From: DASTPP01 sp035762175
GTDB taxonomy: Bacteria > Myxococcota_A > Polyangia > Polyangiales > Polyangiaceae
DNA length: 14,572 bases
Assembly (NCBI GenBank): GCA_035762175.1
Contig: DASTPP010000324.1
Coordinates: 1-14,572, forward strand
Direction: 5' to 3'
A program made the position numbers and the translations under genes. The notes under the pieces were generated by a model. That model was not told where the DNA came from. It worked only from the letters and a program-made list of their open reading frames with translations, and made no database searches. Below, one piece after another: positions 7,422 through 12,125 of the stretch. Numbering within the stretch: the stretch's first letter is position 1; every line of letters starts with the position of its first letter.

Positions 7422-7450
7422 TTGCCCGGCGCGACGCCCGCGCCTACCCT
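7422..7450 (+). promoter_or_regulatory. Putative hxlR promoter, predicted leaderless
   Basis: TTGCCC (7422-7427), a 17-base spacer and TACCCT (7445-7450) end exactly 7 bases before the ATG at 7458, mirroring the pirin promoter geometry. The TTG at 7422, a possible earlier start codon, is better read as part of the -35 element. Confidence 0.5.
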
Positions 7451-7457
7451 GCGCGCC

Positions 7458-7799
7458 ATGGAAGAGCCCGCGACCGCGATCGTCGCCGACCTCAAGCTCG
7501 CGTCGGCCGCGATCGGCGGCAAGTGGAAGCCGGCGATTCTCGCCTGCCTCGTCGCCGGCCCCCGCCGCTTCGGCGCGCTGCGGCGGGCCGTCGGCGGGGT
7601 CTCCGAGAAGGTGCTCGCCCAGCACCTGCGCGAGCTCGAAGCCGACGGCATCGTCAACCGCCTCGTGCGCCACACGGTGCCCCCCGAGGTCGAGTACTCG
7701 ATCAGCCGGCACGGCCTGTCGCTGTGCGACGTGGTCGAGCAGATGGCCTCCTGGGGCGCCAAACATCGGCGCTTCCTGGCGCGCCAGGGGGCGCGGTGA
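7458..7799 (+). CDS. HxlR-family winged-helix transcriptional regulator
   Basis: The 113-residue protein is a small dimeric winged-helix DNA-binding protein. It carries the family hallmarks IGGKWKPAILACL, the GPRRFGALRRAVGGVSEKVLAQHLRELEADGIVNR recognition-helix region, and the VEYSISRHGLSL wing. HxlR regulators such as YodB and HypR sense electrophiles or disulfide stress through a cysteine located nine residues before IGGKW. In this protein that position is Ala, so such a switch is missing; the remaining cysteines lie in IGGKWKPAILAC and SLCDVVEQ. The ATG at 7458 is chosen from the promoter spacing; a TTG 12 codons upstream would add a non-conserved tail. It is divergent from pirin, which is its most likely target, and is convergent with the P460-like gene. 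Confidence 0.92.
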   Translation: MEEPATAIVADLKLASAAIGGKWKPAILACLVAGPRRFGALRRAVGGVSEKVLAQHLRELEADGIVNRLVRHTVPPEVEYSISRHGLSLCDVVEQMASWGAKHRRFLARQGAR

Positions 7800-7803
7800 C
7801 GGG

Positions 7804-7830
7804 GCGCGGCCGCAGAGAGTCAGGCCGCGC
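7804..7830 (+). terminator. Hairpin after hxlR
   Basis: GCGCGGCC (7804-7811) pairs perfectly with GGCCGCGC (7823-7830) around an 11-base loop, starting 5 bases after the hxlR stop codon. The 3' arm is itself part of a 14-bp palindrome (7823-7836). It lies between convergent genes; no U-run follows. Confidence 0.5.
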
Positions 7831-7869
7831 GCGGCCGGCGGGGGCCGCCCTGGCCGCGGGCGCGCCCCC

Positions 7870-8475
7870 TCAGTTGCACGAGGCGGCGCTGAGCACGCCG
7901 TCGCGCGCCGACGCGGCGTGGCAGCCGTTGCACCCGCCCTCGGCGTTGCCGGCGTACGCCTCGCCGTCGGGCGGGCCGACGCCGCGCCACTCGACGTCCA
8001 TCAGCGAGTCGCCGTTCAGCTCGCGGACTTCGAACCACTCCCAGCCGACCGCGCCCGTGCCGTTGTAGCCCTCGCCCCGCTTGACCATGGCAAAGAGCTT
8101 CGGGTCGGCGCCGCCGATCGCCTTGACGATCATCGTGCCCGTCGCGAACTCGGTCGCGCCCGCGGGCGGCACCTGGTTGATGTAGATCGTGCGGTCGCCG
8201 GCGACGTGCGCGCCGCCGCCCACGTCGGGCGCGCCCGGCAGCGTGAACGAGGGCCACGATCGAAAGCCCTGAAAGTCGGAGCCGAAGGCCACGAAGGCCG
8301 AGCTCGGCGTGACCGCGGGCAGCGCCCCCGTGCCGGCGGCGGCCGCCCAGGCGTCGCAGGCCACCGACACCGAATCGATCGGGCCGGGCGGCGCCGGCGG
8401 GGCGCCGTCGTCGTCGTCGCCGCCGCAGGCCGCGGCGGCGAGGCAGAGCGCCAGGGCGAGGGGGGAGCTGCGCAT
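7870..8475 (-). CDS. Cytochrome P460-like heme lipoprotein
   Basis: The 201-residue protein starts with a lipoprotein signal peptide (lipid Cys C17 in AAAAC) and an acidic GGDDDD linker, so it is exported and membrane-anchored. The body follows the cytochrome P460 plan: FRSWPSF (71-77), RTIYINQV (95-102), GTMIVKAI (113-120), FAMVKRGEGYN (128-138), GWEWFEV (144-150) and a single C-terminal heme-binding motif CNGCH (182-186) followed by AASARDGVL. K118 sits where, from memory of the family, the heme-crosslinking lysine of Nitrosomonas P460 lies. P460 enzymes oxidise hydroxylamine; many relatives have unknown functions, and a generic redox role is the safer claim here. C40 and C200 lie outside the heme motif and might form a disulfide. 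It starts 6 bases after the imelysin stop codon, so the two are co-transcribed. Confidence 0.8.
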   Translation of the reverse strand: MRSSPLALALCLAAAACGGDDDDGAPPAPPGPIDSVSVACDAWAAAAGTGALPAVTPSSAFVAFGSDFQGFRSWPSFTLPGAPDVGGGAHVAGDRTIYINQVPPAGATEFATGTMIVKAIGGADPKLFAMVKRGEGYNGTGAVGWEWFEVRELNGDSLMDVEWRGVGPPDGEAYAGNAEGGCNGCHAASARDGVLSAASCN

Positions 8476-8481
8476 GGCGGC

Positions 8482-9702
8482 TCAGCCCCCCGAGGGCAGC
8501 GCGACGCCGAGCAGCGCGGCGGCCTCTTCGAGCCCGTGCGCCGCCGACGCTTCGTTCGCGGGGTCGACCTCGTCGCTGACCGCCTTGTAGAGCTTGCCGA
8601 AGTCGGTCATGAGGTTGGCGGGCGTGGGGTTCTCGGCCGACCAGTCGTCGGGCGCCGCCGGCATCTGATCGCCCGAGACGGCGTCGTAGGCCGCCTGCAA
8701 GCGGCCCAAGCTCGCCTGAATCTTCGCGTCGATGGCCGGGCCGTCGTGGTCGGGGTCGGCCGGGTTCGGGCGCGCTTGGAGCCGCGGCGAGAAGAGCGCG
8801 TACACGTTCTTCACGCCCGTGAGGTTGTCGCGAATGTCGACCATGGTGCGCTTGGCGTAGCGCGACTCGTCGAGCTGCGTCGAAGCGTTGTTGATCTTCT
8901 CTTGCTGCTCGGCCACGAGATCGAGCAGGCCCTGGTAGGCCGCCCCGAGGTCGAACCCGAGCGTGCCGTCGGGCCGCTTGAGCGCCGCCCATTCGGTGAC
9001 GAGGGTGCCCGTGTCGACGACGAGCTTCGCGCAAAGCTTGTTCTTGAAGTCGGACGCCTGCGTGGCGTCGGCCGGGTACGACGGCTCGGTGTAGTTGGCG
9101 CCGAGCGCGGCCTTCTCTTCGGCGAGCGCGTCGGCCGCGCCCTGGTGGTAGAGAATGCGCTCGATCGCGTGCATGCCCGTCACGATCTGGTCGTCGAAGG
9201 GGTTCGGGTCGGGCGCCCCCGCCTCCTCGATGAACCCGTCGTAGCGCTCGTCGATCGCCGCGTCGGTGTCGGGAAAGAGCGGCGCGATCACGCCCTCGAT
9301 GCGCTCGTAGGGGCCGCGGGTCTTGACCCACTCGGCCTTCATCGCGTCGACCTTGGCCGCGTCCTGCCAGCCCGCCGCGTCGGCGGGCGCCGCCGCGCAG
9401 AGCCCCTCGGCCGCGCTCTTGAGCGCCACGGTCTCGGCCGCGATGGCCGCGTGCATGTCGGAGCGGAGCTTCAGGTTCTCCGCCGCGCTCAGCCCGCCCG
9501 AGCCCCCGCCCGTGCCGCCGCCGCCCCCGGTGCCCGAGCCGCCCGTGCCCGAGCCGCCCGTGCCCGAGCCGCCCGTGCCCGAGCCGCCCGTGCCCGCCGA
9601 GCCGCCCGGGTTGTTCGGCGGATCGTCGTCGTCGCCGCACCCATAGGCGAAAGCGCTAAGCGCCAGCATGGCCGCAAAACCAATGGTGAAGGTCTTTTTC
9701 AT
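8482..9702 (-). CDS. Imelysin/EfeO-like (M75) lipoprotein
   Basis: Imelysin-family proteins act in bacterial iron handling in the periplasm or at the outer membrane; EfeO is the best-studied relative. The 406-residue protein has a lipoprotein signal (lipid Cys C22 in FAYGC), an acidic DDDD stretch, and a Gly/Thr/Ser linker with repeated GTGGS units (about 33-70). The helical domain follows, with EWVKTRGPYERIEGVIAPLFPD and the family GxHxxE motif as GMHAIERILYH (176-186), giving H178 and E181, the residues associated with metal binding in the family. A second helical half extends to the C-terminus. The ATG at 9702 has an AGGAG-like site (CGGAGAA) directly upstream. It lies 96 bases after the DUF1111 gene and 6 bases before the P460-like gene. 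The call is to family level; I cannot separate classical imelysin from EfeO-like subgroups. Confidence 0.87.
   Translation of the reverse strand: MKKTFTIGFAAMLALSAFAYGCGDDDDPPNNPGGSAGTGGSGTGGSGTGGSGTGGSGTGGGGGTGGGSGGLSAAENLKLRSDMHAAIAAETVALKSAAEGLCAAAPADAAGWQDAAKVDAMKAEWVKTRGPYERIEGVIAPLFPDTDAAIDERYDGFIEEAGAPDPNPFDDQIVTGMHAIERILYHQGAADALAEEKAALGANYTEPSYPADATQASDFKNKLCAKLVVDTGTLVTEWAALKRPDGTLGFDLGAAYQGLLDLVAEQQEKINNASTQLDESRYAKRTMVDIRDNLTGVKNVYALFSPRLQARPNPADPDHDGPAIDAKIQASLGRLQAAYDAVSGDQMPAAPDDWSAENPTPANLMTDFGKLYKAVSDEVDPANEASAAHGLEEAAALLGVALPSGG
9530..9589 (-). repeat. 15-bp tandem repeat encoding the GTGGS linker
   Basis: Four perfect copies of GTGCCCGAGCCGCCC (plus-strand reading) encode the repeating Gly-Ser-Gly-Thr-Gly linker after the lipid cysteine of the imelysin-like protein; a partial copy follows at 9590. 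Copy number is likely to vary by slippage and sets the tether length between membrane and domain. Confidence 0.85.
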
Positions 9703-9731
9703 TTCTCCGTCACTCTCACTCGCAAGGCGCC

Positions 9732-9757
9732 CCCGCCGGCGGGAGCGAAACGTTTCG
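9732..9757. promoter_or_regulatory. Two abutting 12-bp palindromes upstream of the imelysin gene
   Basis: CCCGCCGGCGGG (9732-9743) and CGAAACGTTTCG (9746-9757) are each perfect palindromes separated by 2 bases, in the 96-base gap between the DUF1111 gene and the imelysin start codon. The second, with its central CpG and AAACGTTT core, has the form of a LacI-family operator and lies 43 bases before the ATG. It could give imelysin and P460 regulation separate from DUF1111. Confidence 0.5.
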
Positions 9758-9798
9758 TTCGGGTCGGCGGCGCGCCCGGGCGCCGGCCGCGGCCGCGC

Positions 9799-11082
9799 TC
9801 AGAGCGCCTTGACGAAGGCGACGAGCGCCGCGCGGTCGGCCTCGGGCAGGGCGCGGAAGAGCCCCACGCTCTCGGACGCCTCGGACCCGGGGCCGTCGTG
9901 CCCCTCGATCGCCGCCTCGATCGTCGTCGCGCGGCCGTCGTGCAAGAAGCTCGCGTCGAAGCGCAGCCCGACGAGCGGCGCGGTGCGCCAGTCGCGCGGC
10001 CCCGCCTCGCCCTCGACGACGCCGTCGGCCAGGGCCGCGCCCATGTCGTGCAAGAGCAGATCGCTGTAGACCGGCGCGTCGACGCCCGCGAGCGGCGCGA
10101 TGGGGTAGTCGTCGCGCGTCTTGAGCGAGGGCACGTGGCAGGTGGCGCAGCCCGCCTGCGCGAAGAGATTGGCGCCGCGCGCGTCGAGCGGCCCGCGCTG
10201 GGGGATGGCCAGCGTCCGGATGTAGGTCGCCATCTTGTTGATGGTCTCGACCGAGAGGTCGGGCCCGGGCTTGCGGTCTTCGACGCCGGCGGGGTTCTCG
10301 ATCTCGTCGGGCCGCAAGAGGCTCGTCAGCCCCATGTCGCTCTGGGCCGCGTCGGCGCTGAAGTCGTCGAGCGTCGCGATGCGCGCCTTCAGCCCGAAGC
10401 GGCCGATGAGCGGGTCGTCCTTCTGATGGCGGTGAAAGCGCGTGTCGGGGTTCGCCTCGGACTGGTACGTGACATGGTTGACCCGCCCCCGCACCGGGCC
10501 CCCCTTCGCGGCCTGCTCGGCCGCCACGCGCTCGATCTCATCGTCGCGGATCGCCTCGAGGTAGCCGCGCCCCACCACCGGCGGCCCCACCCGCCGCGTG
10601 ATCTTGACCGCGGGGTCGCCCTCGGGCGGCAGCACCGGGGCGGTGCCCCCCGTCGTCAGCGGGTGCACCGTGTTGCCGTAGGGCAGCACCGACAACTGGT
10701 CGGCCTTCGGCGTGAAGCCGTCGGCCTCGACCACCACCATCTTGCGCACCGCGCCCGGCCCCCGCACCCCGCCGTCGTGACAGCCCGAACAGGCCTGGTT
10801 CGTGTAGAGCGGCCCGAGCCCGTCGGCCTGCCGAAAGGGCGTGTCGAAGAGCCCGTCGCCCTCGGCGAAGGTCTGGTTGTCGGCGTCGTCGAGGCCGGAG
10901 ACCGGCAAGTCCGAGAAGAGCGCCGGCGCCAAGGGCGCGCCCCCGCCGCCCCCCATGCCCGCCGGGCCGGGCCCATCTTGCGGCTCGGGCGAGCCGAGCA
11001 CGATCGGCCGCCCCATTTCGCCCTCGCCACACGCCGCCGCCAGAAGCAAGCCGCCCACCATCAACGCTTGTACCGAACGCAC
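9799..11082 (-). CDS. DUF1111-type di-heme oxidoreductase lipoprotein (putative thiol oxidoreductase/peroxidase)
   Basis: This 427-residue exported c-type cytochrome belongs to the DUF1111 family (often called thiol oxidoreductase or DHOR), distantly related to di-heme cytochrome c peroxidases. Counting from the GTG at 11082, the lipid cysteine is C18 (LLLAAAC) and a Pro/Gly-rich linker follows. The first heme site is CSGCH (98-102, within YTNQACSGCHDGGVRGPG) and the second CATCH (312-316, within FAQAGCATCHVPSL). Family landmarks YLEAI, GRFGLKA, YSDLLLHDMG and FLHDGRATTIEAAIEGHDG are present. The frame stays open to a TTG at 11121, but that triplet fits better as part of a -35 hexamer. Family members are often found beside imelysins in iron-responsive clusters, as here (96 bases upstream of the imelysin gene). 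The electron donor and substrate are unknown. Confidence 0.9.
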   Translation of the reverse strand: MRSVQALMVGGLLLAAACGEGEMGRPIVLGSPEPQDGPGPAGMGGGGGAPLAPALFSDLPVSGLDDADNQTFAEGDGLFDTPFRQADGLGPLYTNQACSGCHDGGVRGPGAVRKMVVVEADGFTPKADQLSVLPYGNTVHPLTTGGTAPVLPPEGDPAVKITRRVGPPVVGRGYLEAIRDDEIERVAAEQAAKGGPVRGRVNHVTYQSEANPDTRFHRHQKDDPLIGRFGLKARIATLDDFSADAAQSDMGLTSLLRPDEIENPAGVEDRKPGPDLSVETINKMATYIRTLAIPQRGPLDARGANLFAQAGCATCHVPSLKTRDDYPIAPLAGVDAPVYSDLLLHDMGAALADGVVEGEAGPRDWRTAPLVGLRFDASFLHDGRATTIEAAIEGHDGPGSEASESVGLFRALPEADRAALVAFVKAL

Positions 11083-11092
11083 AGTGGCCAGA

Positions 11093-11121
11093 CTTGTACG
11101 CTTGCTGAAAGCGACTTGCAA
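11093..11121 (-). promoter_or_regulatory. Putative promoter of the DUF1111-imelysin-P460 run
   Basis: On the minus strand TTGCAA (11121-11116), a 17-base spacer and TACAAG (11098-11093) lie 10 bases before the GTG at 11082, each hexamer matching its consensus at 4 of 6 positions. This would leave a leader of only a few bases, consistent with the lack of a ribosome binding site. Confidence 0.4.
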
Positions 11122-11186
11122 CTTCGTTCGTCCGACGTAGTTTCACCCCCTGACGCAACGCAGCGAGGCCCCGCTCGGCCCCCTCC

Positions 11187-11201
11187 CCCGCCCCAGGCGG
11201 G
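11187..11201 (+). terminator. Short hairpin followed by TTTT between the Cys-rich lipoprotein and DUF1111 genes
   Basis: CCCGCC pairs with GGCGGG around CCA, and CTTTT follows on the plus strand. Its U-run would serve rightward transcription, yet the genes on both sides are on the minus strand, so it may instead act only as a hairpin in the minus-strand transcript, or against antisense reading. Confidence 0.3.
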
Positions 11202-11281
11202 CTTTTGCTCGCCGGGCAGGTCACCCCCCCGCCCGCGCCCCTGACGTCAAGAACGGGCTACCTCGCGGCGCGCTGGCGTGG

Positions 11282-11956
11282 TCACCCCCCGCCCGCGGCC
11301 CCGGCGGCCCCAGCGCCCGCCGCCCCACCCGCGGCGCCGCCCGCCCCGGCGAGGCCCCCGGCGCCGGCCGCGCCCGCCGCGCCCGCCGCGCCGGCTGCGC
11401 CCGCCGCGCCGGCCGGGGGCGGGGGCGGGATGAGAAAGGCACACTCGACGGTGCGCTCGGGAAACTGCAGCGCCTCGCAGGGCGTGGCCGGCTCGCGCTC
11501 TTGGTAGCGGCCGCACTCGGCGGCGGTGGCGACGCCCGCGCGGGCGCACTCGCCGGCCCCTTCGAGCGCGCGCACGCAGGCGTCGATGGCGGGGGCGCCG
11601 GGGTCGTCGGCGCTGGCGAGCCCGCGCAGGCACTGGTCGCGGTAGAAGCGCTTGCAGGCGACGACGTCGCCGACGCCGAGGGCGGGGCAGGCGGGCGCTT
11701 GCTCGCAGCGGGCGTTCTCGATCGTGCGGCAGCCTTCGGGGGCGGTGCCCTCGCCGCCGCTGCAGGCGAGGGGCGGGCCGAGCAGCGACAGGGCGAGGGC
11801 CGCGGCCCCGGCGGCGCGGAGGCGCGGGCGCGAGGCGGAGACGGCCCCGGCGGCGCTCGGGCGCGGGTGCGAGGCGGAGACGGCCCCGGCGGCGCGGGGG
11901 CGCGGGCGCGAGGCGGGGGCGGCCGCGGCGGCGCTCGGGCGCGGGTGCGTGCGCAT
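11282..11956 (-). CDS. Cysteine-rich lipoprotein with repeat-expanded N-terminus and Gly/Ala tail
   Basis: I do not recognise the family. From the ATG at 11956 the 224-residue product has an odd order. Residues 2-53 are four 13-residue repeats rich in Arg, Pro and Ala. A hydrophobic stretch (AAALALSLLGPPLAC) then leads to a lipobox with lipid Cys C65. Residues about 76-175 form a compact module with ten cysteines, consistent with five disulfides, including VVACKRFYRDQCLRG and PCEALQFPERTVECAFL. Residues about 180-224 are a Pro run and then Gly/Ala repeats (GAAGAAG). No in-frame ATG, GTG or TTG lies between 11956 and the hydrophobic stretch, so the repeats are either translated as a very long n-region or the start is non-standard. 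It is upstream of, and on the same strand as, the DUF1111 gene, with about 200 bases between. An exported, membrane-anchored protein is likely; the function is unknown. Confidence 0.65.
   Translation of the reverse strand: MRTHPRPSAAAAAPASRPRPRAAGAVSASHPRPSAAGAVSASRPRLRAAGAAALALSLLGPPLACSGGEGTAPEGCRTIENARCEQAPACPALGVGDVVACKRFYRDQCLRGLASADDPGAPAIDACVRALEGAGECARAGVATAAECGRYQEREPATPCEALQFPERTVECAFLIPPPPPAGAAGAAGAAGAAGAAGAGGLAGAGGAAGGAAGAGAAGAAGGG
11361..11413 (-). repeat. Short Gly-Ala-Ala coding repeats in the lipoprotein tail
   Basis: Near-tandem 9-bp units of the form GCGCCCGCC (plus strand) encode GAAGAAGAAG in the C-terminal tail of the Cys-rich lipoprotein. Confidence 0.65.
11798..11953 (-). 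repeat. 39-bp tandem repeat, four units
   Basis: Four in-frame 39-bp units (11953-11915, 11914-11876, 11875-11837, 11836-11798) encode the 13-residue repeats ASRPRPRAAGAVS, ASHPRPSAAGAVS, ASRPRLRAAGAAA and a degenerate first unit RTHPRPSAAAAAP. They sit between the start codon and the hydrophobic core of the signal peptide. Confidence 0.8.
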
Positions 11957-11969
11957 GACCCCGCGAGCC

Positions 11970-12020
11970 CTAGCACGGGGGCGGGCGGGCGGCCGAGGCG
12001 GGGGGCGCAAGGTGTGCTAG
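11970..12020. promoter_or_regulatory. Divergent promoter region with inverted CTAGCAC/GTGCTAG
   Basis: CTAGCAC (11970-11976) and GTGCTAG (12014-12020) form an inverted pair 37 bases apart between the minus-strand lipoprotein gene and the plus-strand grx4-bolA unit. Each arm reads GTGCTAG towards its own gene, resembling an extended -10 element on each strand. It could equally be a two-site regulator target. Confidence 0.4.
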
Positions 12021-12064
12021 TACGAGCGCCGCCGCGGGCCGAGGCGCCCCCCGCGCCCGCTCAG

Positions 12065-12093
12065 CCCGGGCGCGGGCGGGGCCGGCGCCCGGG
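12065..12093 (+). other. Stable hairpin in the 5' leader of grx4-bolA
   Basis: CCCGGGCGC (12065-12073) pairs perfectly with GCGCCCGGG (12085-12093) over 9 bp with an 11-base loop, ending 32 bases before the ATG. If transcription starts near 12025-12030 it would be part of the leader. I see no known riboswitch class. Confidence 0.45.
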
Positions 12094-12125
12094 GCGACCC
12101 CCAACCCTGCGAGGCACGCGACACC

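Noticed and set aside
9530..9600. Short regular repeats that could be mistaken for a CRISPR array
   Set aside because: The 15-bp units are contiguous without spacers, are in frame and encode the GTGGS linker of a lipoprotein.
7408..11244. A 1278-codon open frame on the plus strand
   Set aside because: It runs antisense through the P460-like, imelysin and DUF1111 genes, is low-complexity and Arg/Ala/Val-rich, and has no domain; it is a by-product of GC-rich third positions.
11242..11249. TGACGTCA palindrome between the Cys-rich lipoprotein and DUF1111 genes
   Set aside because: An isolated 8-bp palindrome in GC-rich DNA with no partner site; TTGACG just before it on the minus strand has no matching -10 at the right distance.
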